A stretch of 11,499 bases of DNA from the NCBI GenBank assembly GCA_937874445.1, contig CALNAL010000294.1:1-11499 (forward strand), given 5' to 3'. Shown here in pieces: positions 1 to 5,922 of this stretch. This DNA is from an uncultured Acetobacteraceae bacterium. GTDB lineage: Bacteria > Pseudomonadota > Alphaproteobacteria > Acetobacterales > Acetobacteraceae. The notes below the pieces were generated by a model. That model searched no databases. It worked only from the letters and a program-made list of their open reading frames with translations, and was not told where the DNA came from. The translations under genes and the position numbers were made by a program. Numbering within the stretch: position 1 is the first letter of the stretch; the number at the start of each line of letters is the position of its first letter.

Positions 1-1
1 C

Positions 2-943
2 GCCATGGCCTGGGTGCTGCTAGCGGTGGGGCTCAACCTGTCCGGGGTGTTCGCGCTCGCCACCCGCTTCGCCGGGGCGGGGCAGGATCTGGCCGGGCGC
101 GGCGGGGCGACGGGCAGCTTCTTCGCCGGGCTGCTGGCGGTGCTGGTGGCCACGCCCTGCACGGCCCCCTTCATGGGGGCGGCGATCGGGGCGGCGCTGA
201 CGCTGGAAAGTCCCGTCCTCACCGAAGCCGTTTTCGCCGCGATGGGGCTGGGCCTGGCCGCCCCCTACGTGGTGCTGGCGCTGCTGCCGGGCGTCGCGCG
301 GGCCCTGCCCCGTCCGGGACTGTGGATGGTGCGGCTGCGCCAGGTGCTGGCCTTTCCGATGTATGGCGCGGTGGCCTGGCTGGTATGGGTGCTCGGCGTG
401 CAGGCCGGGCCGGCGGGCGTGGCGACGGGAGCGGCGGGCTGCGTGCTGGTCGGGTTTGCCGCCTGGAGCGCGGGCACGGCCCAACAGGCCGCCGGGCGGA
501 CAGGCCGCCGAGCGGGGGCCGTCGCCGCCGTGCTGGCCCTGCTGGCCGCGGGGGCGCTGCTGACGGAACTGACGCAGTCCCCGGCGCCGCAAGCGACGTC
601 GGAAAGCGGGGCCGAGCCGTTCAGCGCCGCGCGCCTCGCCGCGGAGCGCGCCGCCGGACACATGGTCTTCGTGAACATGACGGCCGCGTGGTGCATCACC
701 TGCCAGGTCAACGAGCGGGTGGCGCTGGAGCGTCCGGAGGTCAAGGCCGCCTTCGCCGCGCAAGGCGTGGTGGTGCTGCGCGGCGACTGGACCCGCCAGG
801 ACCCGGCGATCACCGCCTATCTGCGCAGCTTCGGCCGCGACGGGGTGCCGCTCTACGTCCTCTATCGTCCCGGCCGGGAGGGCACACTGCTGCCGCAGAT
901 CCTCACCCCGGGGCTGGTGCTCGGGGCCCTGGCCGCTCCCTGA
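2..943 (+). CDS. dsbD: Thiol:disulfide interchange protein, DsbD/ScsB family (5' truncated)
   Basis: The reading frame is open to the left edge, so this is the C-terminal part of a larger protein. It shows about six hydrophobic segments, including the motif ATPCTAPFMG, which matches the transmembrane helix carrying the second redox cysteine of the DsbD membrane domain. A periplasmic thioredoxin-like domain follows, with the active site WCITC (CxxC codons at 692-703) and the family signatures DWTRQDP and GVPLYVLY. In this family electrons pass from cytoplasmic thioredoxin through the membrane cysteines to the C-terminal CxxC, which reduces periplasmic proteins. The TAAWCITCQVNE context fits both DsbD and the ScsB-like branch; without the N-terminal domain I cannot choose between them. 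The TGA stop at 941-943 is followed 25 nt later by repeat copy A. Convergent with gcrA. Confidence 0.9.
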   Translation, partial: AMAWVLLAVGLNLSGVFALATRFAGAGQDLAGRGGATGSFFAGLLAVLVATPCTAPFMGAAIGAALTLESPVLTEAVFAAMGLGLAAPYVVLALLPGVARALPRPGLWMVRLRQVLAFPMYGAVAWLVWVLGVQAGPAGVATGAAGCVLVGFAAWSAGTAQQAAGRTGRRAGAVAAVLALLAAGALLTELTQSPAPQATSESGAEPFSAARLAAERAAGHMVFVNMTAAWCITCQVNERVALERPEVKAAFAAQGVVVLRGDWTRQDPAITAYLRSFGRDGVPLYVLYRPGREGTLLPQILTPGLVLGALAAP

Positions 944-964
944 AATTCAGGGCCGAAAGAGGTA

Positions 965-1098
965 AGGACTTCTTTTTCCTGAAGGAAAAAGAAGCAAAAA
1001 GGACTTTCGTTCCTTTGGCTCCGCGCGTGACACAAGCGCGGAGCCAAAGGAACAAAGCTTTCCTGGTTCTCCTTTCTCGAAAGGAGAACACCTTCCTT
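965..1098 (+). repeat. Multi-hairpin intergenic repeat, copy A (complete, three hairpins)
   Basis: An AT-rich island between the convergent 3' ends of dsbD and gcrA, made of three perfect stem-loops. Hairpin 1 (969-994) has 11-bp arms CTTCTTTTTCC and GGAAAAAGAAG around TGAA. Hairpin 2 (1009-1053) has 18-bp perfect arms around a 9-nt loop (1027-1035). Hairpin 3 (1066-1089) has arms GTTCTCCTTTC and GAAAGGAGAAC around TC. The joining sequence CAAAAAGGACTTT recurs in the other copies. Copies B, C and D lie at 3811-3940, 7829-7891 and 8001-8092. The stems would slow or end transcription or protect mRNA 3' ends, but no clear U-tract follows them, so a classical intrinsic terminator is not assured. 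Confidence 0.9.
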
Positions 1099-1122
1099 GC
1101 TGATCGCGACGGCCCGCCGGAT

Positions 1123-1605
1123 TCAGGCGGCTTCCTCGCGCTTGTCGCGCACCTTCACGTAGGCCAGGGCGGCGTGCTCGGCACAGTAGGGCTTTCCCGG
1201 CACGGCCTCGGCGCCGCAGAAGTGGAAGCTCGAAGTGCCCGGTTCGCCGAGCGGCCAGCAGCAGGTCTGGCTGCGCGAGCGCGGTGCCGCGACAGGGCGC
1301 ACCAGGGCCGGCCGTACCGGCTCGACGACCGGTGCGGGCGCGGGCGCCAGGCGCGGATCGGAGGCGGGAGCGACCGGCAGGGGCGGCAGGGTCGGGCCGA
1401 CGACGCGGCGCGGAGTGACCGGACGCGGGGCCGCCGCCTCGCCGTCACGGCGGATCGGGGAGGGCCGCGCGGTGAGATTCAAGCGATGCGCCTTGCCCAC
1501 CACGGCATTCTTGGAAATTCCCATGCGCCGACCGATTTCTGCGGTCGAGTGCCCCTCGGCCCACAGCTCGCGCAACCGCGCGATGGTCTCGTCGCTCCAC
1601 TCCAT
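1123..1605 (-). CDS. gcrA: GcrA cell-cycle regulator
   Basis: The 160-aa product begins MEWSDETIARLRELW and has the helix-turn-helix signature AEIGRRMGISKNAVVGKAHRLNL (residues about 22-44), the GcrA DNA-binding domain. A Pro/Ala-rich linker follows (about 52-110). The C-terminal domain contains CCWPLGEP, FHFCG and KPYCAEH, the region that in Caulobacter GcrA binds sigma-70 domain 2. GcrA recruits sigma-70 holoenzyme to promoters carrying CcrM-methylated GANTC sites and drives S-phase genes. The frame is open further upstream, but this ATG is chosen because it gives the canonical GcrA N-terminus and has an AGGA about 10 nt upstream. Size matches the family (about 170 aa). The stop codon overlaps a GANTC site (1120-1124) and a further GANTC lies inside the gene (1476-1480). 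It is separated by 149 nt from the gene upstream, so it probably has its own promoter. Confidence 0.96.
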   Translation of the reverse strand: MEWSDETIARLRELWAEGHSTAEIGRRMGISKNAVVGKAHRLNLTARPSPIRRDGEAAAPRPVTPRRVVGPTLPPLPVAPASDPRLAPAPAPVVEPVRPALVRPVAAPRSRSQTCCWPLGEPGTSSFHFCGAEAVPGKPYCAEHAALAYVKVRDKREEAA

Positions 1606-1637
1606 CTCGTGGGTCCTCGTTCTGCCCGCCACAAGAT

Positions 1638-1665
1638 ACGGTAGCGCCCTGGCGCCACAGGTCAA
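1638..1665 (-). promoter_or_regulatory. Candidate sigma-70 promoter of gcrA
   Basis: On the minus strand TTGACC (1660-1665) and TACCGT (1638-1643) are separated by 16 nt, giving a predicted start about 25 nt upstream of the gcrA ATG. The -35 is a good match; the -10 keeps only TAnnnT. Its position just downstream of the DnaA box and GANTC site supports it. No transcription data are available. Confidence 0.5.
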
Positions 1666-1679
1666 TGCACACGGACGTG

Positions 1680-1690
1680 TTTGAATCAAA
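1680..1690. promoter_or_regulatory. GANTC (CcrM-type) methylation site in an 11-bp palindrome upstream of gcrA
   Basis: TTTGAATCAAA is a perfect odd-centred palindrome whose core GAATC (1683-1687) is a GANTC site. It lies about 15 nt upstream of the candidate -35, where GcrA-dependent promoters often carry methylated GANTC. GANTC alone is frequent by chance, so the weight comes from the position and the palindrome. Confidence 0.5.
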
Positions 1691-1694
1691 AAGT

Positions 1695-1703
1695 TGTGGA
1701 TAA
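1695..1703 (-). promoter_or_regulatory. DnaA box upstream of gcrA
   Basis: The minus strand reads TTATCCACA, an exact match to the strong DnaA-box consensus TTATNCACA. It sits 90 nt upstream of the gcrA start and about 30 nt upstream of the candidate -35. In Caulobacter DnaA activates gcrA transcription, so function here is plausible. I saw no other perfect box in the window, so there is no cluster suggesting an origin. Confidence 0.65.
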
Positions 1704-1754
1704 GAACGCCTCGAGCCCCCCATATCTGGGGAGCATTACCGAAACGTCACCACG

Positions 1755-2714
1755 TCATGACCTGTTCGTTTTGAATCCGTCCAGAAAATCCTTGCGCAAC
1801 AGGCCATGCACTCCCTGCTCTCCGTTGACCGTCTGGGTCACGTGGAAATCCGCCGCCAGCGAGCAGAGCTGATAGGCCTGTTGGCGGCTCAGCGGGGAAT
1901 GCGCGGTGATGAAGGCGATCATCTCGCGCAACGCCTTCTTCATCGCCTGGTCGAGGTCGCGGTCGAAGCCCATGCTGATGTAGTGCGTCGGCGTCTCGGC
2001 GCGCGGATAGACCAGCCCGGCCCGCTTGTGCAGCACCAGGGTGAAGGTGCCGTCGAGGCAGCACTCCAGCGCGTTGATGCACACCTCGCCGTCGCCCTGC
2101 ACGCCGTGGCCGTCGCCCACCGAGAACAGGGCCCCGGGGGCGAATACCGGCAGGAACAGCGTGGAGCCCGCCACCAGATGGCGATTGTCCATGTTGCCGG
2201 CGTATTCGCGCGGTTCCACGGTGGTCACGGTGCCATAGGCCGGCGGGGGCGCCACCGCCATCACCCCGAAGAAGGGCGCCAGCGGCAACTCGCCGCCCCA
2301 GGGCAGGCGGCAGACGCGGCGGTCGCGGTCGATGGCGATGTGGCTGAGCACACGCTCGGGGAAGTCCTCCGGCAGCGTGCCCATCAACGGGCGGAAGCCG
2401 CAGTAGCCCCAGTCGGTGGCGAATTCGACCGCCTCGATGCGCACTTCCAGCATATCGCCGGGCTCGGCGCCCGCCACGGCCACCGGGCCGGTGACGATGT
2501 GCCCCGGTCCGCGCGGCACGGCCGCCTGGATGGCGGCCAGCGCCGCGGGCACGACGAAGCCGCTCTCCGGCGGGGGCATCACCTCCCGCGCGCCGGAGAC
2601 GCAACCGATGTGCACCCGCTCGCCCGAGGCCACGGTGAGCACCGGGGCGAAGGCGGCCGAAATCACGCCCCAGCGGACGGTTTCCGGCGAGGCGGCCAGA
2701 CGATACTCGGCCAT
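1755..2714 (-). CDS. Acetamidase/formamidase family protein (FmdA/AmdA)
   Basis: The 319-aa product matches the FmdA_AmdA family along its length: HIVTGPVAVAGAEPGDMLEV (about residues 70-90), FFGVMAVAP, GNMDNRHL, and the glycine-rich SVGDGHGVQGDGEV. Members hydrolyse formamide or acetamide to ammonia and the acid, but many homologues have unknown amide substrates, so only the family is assigned. No signal peptide is seen, so it is probably cytoplasmic. The ATG lies 8 nt downstream of the tatA stop codon with no strong ribosome-binding site, suggesting co-transcription and possibly coupling with tatA. That partnership is unusual and does not by itself imply export. A small stem, CCCCA/TGGGG, lies beyond the stop. 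A GANTC site (1773-1777) falls near its 3' end. Confidence 0.88.
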   Translation of the reverse strand: MAEYRLAASPETVRWGVISAAFAPVLTVASGERVHIGCVSGAREVMPPPESGFVVPAALAAIQAAVPRGPGHIVTGPVAVAGAEPGDMLEVRIEAVEFATDWGYCGFRPLMGTLPEDFPERVLSHIAIDRDRRVCRLPWGGELPLAPFFGVMAVAPPPAYGTVTTVEPREYAGNMDNRHLVAGSTLFLPVFAPGALFSVGDGHGVQGDGEVCINALECCLDGTFTLVLHKRAGLVYPRAETPTHYISMGFDRDLDQAMKKALREMIAFITAHSPLSRQQAYQLCSLAADFHVTQTVNGEQGVHGLLRKDFLDGFKTNRS

Positions 2715-2722
2715 CGCGGCGA

Positions 2723-2977
2723 TCAGGCCTTGGGAGCGGTGCTCTGCTCGGGCTGGGTGGCCTTCGGGGCCGGAGCGGCCGGCGGCGCGGCGATCGAGCC
2801 GGCGGGCTTGTCGGCCGGCGGCGTCATCGCGGCATCGTCATCCTCGGCCATGTTCTTCTTGAACGACTTGATGCCCTTGGCGAAGTCACCCATCAACGTG
2901 CTGACCTTGCCGCTGCCGAACAGCAGCAGCACGACCACCAGAACGACCAGCCAATGCCAGATGCTTAAGCCACCCAT
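2723..2977 (-). CDS. tatA: Sec-independent protein translocase subunit TatA
   Basis: An 84-aa protein with the classic TatA plan. The N-terminus MGGLSIWHWL leads into one transmembrane helix (about residues 5-20), then the FG hinge (F20-G21). The amphipathic helix includes GDFAKGIKSFKKNM, and an acidic EDDD patch leads to a disordered Pro/Ala-rich tail. TatA oligomerises with TatBC to move folded twin-arginine substrates across the inner membrane. The start is well supported by AGAGGA about 7 nt upstream. It resembles TatA rather than TatB because of the GGLSIW start and short length. No tatB or tatC is adjacent: the next gene is the amidase, and upstream is the CHAP lipoprotein. The 153-nt gap before it (2978-3130) must hold its promoter if it is independent, but I could not pick a convincing one. 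Confidence 0.95.
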   Translation of the reverse strand: MGGLSIWHWLVVLVVVLLLFGSGKVSTLMGDFAKGIKSFKKNMAEDDDAAMTPPADKPAGSIAAPPAAPAPKATQPEQSTAPKA

Positions 2978-3130
2978 GAGCGTCCTCTCTGTGGGGCGGT
3001 GCCCCTATCCCGCACCAAGCCTGCCATCCGGGGGGATGCAAGCGAACTCGTCGTCCTTGCTAGCCCGGTTGTACGCAAAAGGCCAGACGCCCGGGGTTAA
3101 GAAACGCACATGCCCCCGCGCGCCCGGGCG

Positions 3131-3730
3131 CTAGCGCCCGATATCGGCGAGAGACTGGTCGGCGGCCCGCAGCGCGTAGCGGCGCAGCGCGTCATGCCCG
3201 ATCGGCCGCGACGGCAGGATGAAGCCGTAGGCCGGATAGGTGCGGATCCCCAGCGTGTTGGTGGGGGGCCACCACATGCGCACCTCGGTCCAGTCGTTAT
3301 ACGGCGAGACATCCACCGCGAGCTGGTCCTGGGCCAGCTCGTCGTGCACCCAGTTGGCCTGGATCACCAGCACCTGGCGCGGGGCGAGCACCCGCGAGAC
3401 CACCGCCACATGCCCCGAGGGCAGCCGCGAGGTGCGGCGCAGCACCAGCACCGCCCCCTCGCGCGGGCGCGAGCCGCGGTCGTAGCGCCCGGCCGCGGCA
3501 TACCACCAGGCGTCGGCGTCGCCGTAGAGGCGCACGCCGGAAAGCTCGCGGGCAAAGGGCGCGCAGGTGATGCCCGGATGGCGGGAGGCTTCGGCGATAT
3601 TCGGGCCGTAGCGGTACGAGGGCTCGGAGGCACAGGCCGCCACCGCGAGCGTGGTCAGCAAGGCCAGCACGCGCCCCCAGCGCCGGACCCGCGCGCCTCC
3701 ACTCGAAAATTTCCCCTGATTCGTCATCAT
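3131..3730 (-). CDS. CHAP-domain putative lipoprotein (peptidoglycan amidase/endopeptidase-like)
   Basis: A 199-aa protein. The N-terminus has basic residues, a hydrophobic stretch VLALLTTLAVAA and a cysteine at about residue 33 in a lipobox-like LAVAAC, suggesting an outer-membrane or periplasmic lipoprotein. The mature part fits a CHAP fold (NlpC/P60-like cysteine peptidase/amidase): nucleophile C56 in GITCAPFARELSG, base H107 in PSGHVAVVS, and N126 in IQANWV as the third residue. CHAP enzymes cleave peptidoglycan amide bonds. Substrate and partners are unknown. Two adjacent ATG codons (3728-3730 and 3725-3727) could start it; the first is given, and neither has a strong ribosome-binding site. 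The frame is open upstream, but that region is repeat copy B and recX, so a longer start is unlikely. A GANTC site (3718-3722) lies in the first codons. Confidence 0.82.
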   Translation of the reverse strand: MMTNQGKFSSGGARVRRWGRVLALLTTLAVAACASEPSYRYGPNIAEASRHPGITCAPFARELSGVRLYGDADAWWYAAAGRYDRGSRPREGAVLVLRRTSRLPSGHVAVVSRVLAPRQVLVIQANWVHDELAQDQLAVDVSPYNDWTEVRMWWPPTNTLGIRTYPAYGFILPSRPIGHDALRRYALRAADQSLADIGR

Positions 3731-3810
3731 CGTGAACGGGATTGTGCAGACGCAGTATGAAGGAATTGCGGCATCGCGCGCAACCGTCGGGTGCGCCGGC
3801 AAGCAAGCCC

Positions 3811-3940
3811 AAGGAAGGAAGGTGTTCTCCTTTCGGGAAAGGAGAACCAGGAAAGCTTTATTCGTTAAGGGCTCCGCGCCGGGGTCACGCGCGGAGCAAA
3901 AGTCCTTTTTGCTTCTTTTTCCTTCAGGAAAAAGAAGGGC
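3811..3940 (-). repeat. Multi-hairpin intergenic repeat, copy B (three hairpins, recX 3' end)
   Basis: Read on the minus strand this follows copy A almost module for module. Hairpin 1 (3912-3937) is identical to copy A's and is followed by CAAAAAGGACTTTT. Hairpin 2 (3871-3897) keeps only a 9-bp stem, GCTCCGCGC / GCGCGGAGC. The linker AAAGCTTTCCTG is identical to copy A. Hairpin 3 (3824-3847) has arms GTTCTCCTTT / AAAGGAGAAC. The element lies between recX and the CHAP gene and overlaps the recX stop codon. Confidence 0.9.
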
Positions 3941-4526
3941 TTCCTTCCCGGCGCAGCGCCTCCACGATCTCCTCGGCCCGCTCCGGCTCGCAGGCGAGCG
4001 CCTGCTCGACCACATCGCGCGCGAACCCGGCCCGGGCCAGCACGCCGCGCGCGCGCTCGGGGGCGTCGGGCCGGTCGGGCCGGCGGAACGGGCCGATCCG
4101 CCGCCGCCGCGCCAGCGCCAGCGCCGCCGCAAGCTCCGCCTCCGCGCCTTCCGGCAGCACCGCGCGCACCGTCTCCCCGGCCACCCCGCGGGCGGCGAGG
4201 TGGGCGGCGATGAACCGCCCGGAGCGCCCGGAGCGCGCCAGGCTGCGTGCCCGCATGGCGGCGAACTCGGCGTCATCGACCGCGCCGCACCCGGTCATCC
4301 GCGTCACCTCGGCCTCGACCGCGGCCTCCAGCGCCGGCATCGCCGCCTCGGCCGCCTCGTGTCCCTCCCGGTCCTGCGCCATCTCGCGCGCCCAGCGGGC
4401 CACCCGCCGCAGCAGCACGCGGCGCAGCGTCTCCGCGGTGGCGGCGTAGCGGGCGAGATAGTCGAGCGCGACCTCGTGCAGGGAGTCCGCGGTCGGCCGG
4501 GCGGGAGGGGGACGTGGCGGTCTCAT
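3924..4526 (-). CDS. recX: Regulatory protein RecX
   Basis: The 200-aa product shows the three-helix-repeat pattern of RecX. An N-terminal LHEVALDYLARYAATAETLRR segment is followed by VDDAEFAAMRARSLARSGRSGRFIAAHLAARGV in the middle, RRRRIGPFR, and a last repeat with ARGVLARAGFARDVVEQAL. RecX binds RecA filaments and limits their activity in recombination and SOS induction. recA is not next to it, although the two are neighbours in many bacteria. The ATG giving MRPPRPPPARP is preferred over a GTG six codons upstream; neither has a good Shine-Dalgarno. Its TGA stop lies in the loop of hairpin 1 of repeat copy B, so the last few residues (about SPSFS) are encoded by the repeat. It is divergent from argD. 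Confidence 0.9.
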   Translation of the reverse strand: MRPPRPPPARPTADSLHEVALDYLARYAATAETLRRVLLRRVARWAREMAQDREGHEAAEAAMPALEAAVEAEVTRMTGCGAVDDAEFAAMRARSLARSGRSGRFIAAHLAARGVAGETVRAVLPEGAEAELAAALALARRRRIGPFRRPDRPDAPERARGVLARAGFARDVVEQALACEPERAEEIVEALRREGSPSFS

Positions 4527-4629
4527 GACGGCGAATTCTGCCACGCCGGACGCGCCGCGGGAACGCCATCCGTGCTCCTCCGCATTCCTGCTCTGCGCGC
4601 AGAAAGGATTTACGCCCGGGGGGGAGGGT

Positions 4630-4659
4630 TTGACTTCGCCCGGCGCGCCGGCTCATTGT
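4630..4659 (+). promoter_or_regulatory. Candidate argD-argF promoter
   Basis: TTGACT (4630-4635) and CATTGT (4654-4659) are spaced by 18 nt in the recX-argD divergent region. The -35 is good and the -10 weak. The spacer contains the palindrome CCGGCGCGCCGG, a possible operator, though a GC palindrome of this size is not strong evidence in so GC-rich a genome. Confidence 0.35.
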
Positions 4660-4678
4660 TCCGCCTTTCCGCAACCGT

Positions 4679-4695
4679 CTGCGCAAGGGGCGCAG
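4679..4695 (+). other. Small stem-loop in the argD leader
   Basis: CTGCGC pairs with GCGCAG around AAGGG, 48 nt upstream of the argD start and downstream of the candidate promoter, so it would be in the leader RNA. No known riboswitch or attenuator peptide is recognisable. Confidence 0.3.
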
Positions 4696-4743
4696 CCACG
4701 GCGTAATCGCGGATTCGCTCCTTGCCAAGGACGTCCCCGGGCC

Positions 4744-5922
4744 ATGATTCCCGCTCTGATGCCGACCTACAACCGCGCCGAACTCGTCTTCGAACACGGC
4801 GAGGGCGTCTGGCTGCAGACGGCGGACGGGCGACGATTCCTCGACTTCGGCAGCGGCATCGCCACCTCCAGCGTCGGCCATGGCAACCGCCATGTCATCG
4901 AGGCGATCACCGCCCAGCTCGGCAAGGTCCTGCACTCCTCCAACCTCTACCGCATCCCCCAGGCCGAGCGCCTGGCCAAGCGGCTGGTGGACGCCTCCTT
5001 TGCGGATTCGGTCTTCTTCTGCAACTCCGGCGCCGAGGCCGACGAGGGCATGATCAAGATCATGCGCCGCGCCGCCTGGGATGCCGGCCAGCACGAGCGC
5101 AACCGCATCATCACCTTCGAGGGAGCCTTCCACGGCCGCACCCTGGCCACCCTCTCGGCCGCCGGCAACGCGCACTACCTGGAAGGTTTCGGTCCCAAGG
5201 CCGAAGGCTTCGACCAGGTGCCCTACAACGACCTCGAGGCGGTGCGGAAGGCCATCACCCCGCAGACCTGCGGCATCATGCTGGAGGCGGTGCAGGGCGA
5301 GGGCGGCATCCGCCCGGCCGATCTCGACTTCCTGCGCGGCCTGCGCCAGCTCGCCGACGAGCACGGCCTGATGCTCGGCTTCGACGAGGTGCAGTGCGGC
5401 ATGGGCCGCACCGGCAAGCTGTTCGCCTTCGAGTGGTCCGGCATCACGCCGGACGTCTGCGCCACCGCCAAGGGCCTGGGCGGCGGCTTCCCCATCGGCG
5501 CCGTGCTGGCGCGCGAGAACCTGGCGAAGCATCTGGTGCCCGGCACCCACGGCTCCACCTTCGGCGGCAATCCCACCGCCTGCGCCGCCGGCAATGCGGT
5601 GCTGGACATCCTGCTCGCCCCCGGCTTCCTCGACGGCGTGGCCCACAAGGGCGAGCTGCTCTCCGCCGGCCTGCAGAAGCTGGTGGCGGAATTCCCCAAG
5701 GTGTTCCTCCTCACCCGCGGCCGCGGCCTGATGCAGGGCCTCAAGTGCGCCACCGGCACCTCGATGCAGATGCAGCGCGCGCTCGAGGCCGAGGGCCTGC
5801 TCAGCGTGGCGGCCGGCGACGAGGTCATCCGCTTCGTGCCGCCGCTGGTGGTGGGCGAGGCCGAGATCGCCGAAGCCCTGGTGCGCATCCGCGCCGCGGC
5901 GGCCAAGGTCGCCGCACAATGA
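4744..5922 (+). CDS. argD: Acetylornithine aminotransferase (class III PLP aminotransferase)
   Basis: A 392-aa class III aminotransferase beginning MIPALMPTYNRAELVFEHGEG, typical of ArgD. Visible motifs are FLDFGSGIATSSVGH, the phosphate-binding NSGAEADEG, GAFHGRTLATLS, FDEVQCGMGRTG with the PLP-ring aspartate, the Schiff-base lysine K243 in CATAKGLGGGFPIGA, and HGSTFGGNPTACAAG. ArgD transfers an amino group from glutamate to N-acetylglutamate semialdehyde to give N-acetylornithine; it can also serve lysine synthesis as DapC. The cytoplasmic enzyme is the usual length. The ATG is preferred to open frame further upstream because it gives the canonical N-terminus; an AAGGA lies about 13 nt upstream, a little far. 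It overlaps argF by ATGA, which indicates translational coupling. The class also contains ornithine and 4-aminobutyrate aminotransferases, but the argF partner fixes the role. Confidence 0.95.
   Translation: MIPALMPTYNRAELVFEHGEGVWLQTADGRRFLDFGSGIATSSVGHGNRHVIEAITAQLGKVLHSSNLYRIPQAERLAKRLVDASFADSVFFCNSGAEADEGMIKIMRRAAWDAGQHERNRIITFEGAFHGRTLATLSAAGNAHYLEGFGPKAEGFDQVPYNDLEAVRKAITPQTCGIMLEAVQGEGGIRPADLDFLRGLRQLADEHGLMLGFDEVQCGMGRTGKLFAFEWSGITPDVCATAKGLGGGFPIGAVLARENLAKHLVPGTHGSTFGGNPTACAAGNAVLDILLAPGFLDGVAHKGELLSAGLQKLVAEFPKVFLLTRGRGLMQGLKCATGTSMQMQRALEAEGLLSVAAGDEVIRFVPPLVVGEAEIAEALVRIRAAAAKVAAQ

Noticed and set aside
969..994. Hairpin 1 as a textbook Rho-independent terminator.
   Set aside because: The stem is AT-rich and followed by CAAAAAGG rather than a run of T on the coding strand. 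It may still affect RNA ends, but the standard criteria are not met.
1680..1690. TTTGAATCAAA as an FNR-binding site.
   Set aside because: The half-sites TTGA and TCAA are separated by one base, not the six of an FNR box; a GANTC site is the better reading.
1720..1733. CCCCA/TGGGG stem between the amidase gene and gcrA as a terminator.
   Set aside because: Only five pairs and no T-run on the minus strand.
1806..3134. Long open frame on the plus strand, antisense to the amidase and tatA genes.
   Set aside because: It is compositional: high GC at third positions keeps antisense frames open. The minus strand carries complete recognisable families, and the plus frame gives low-complexity His/Arg/Gly-rich sequence. 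The same applies to long antisense frames across argD/argF and the aminotransferase.
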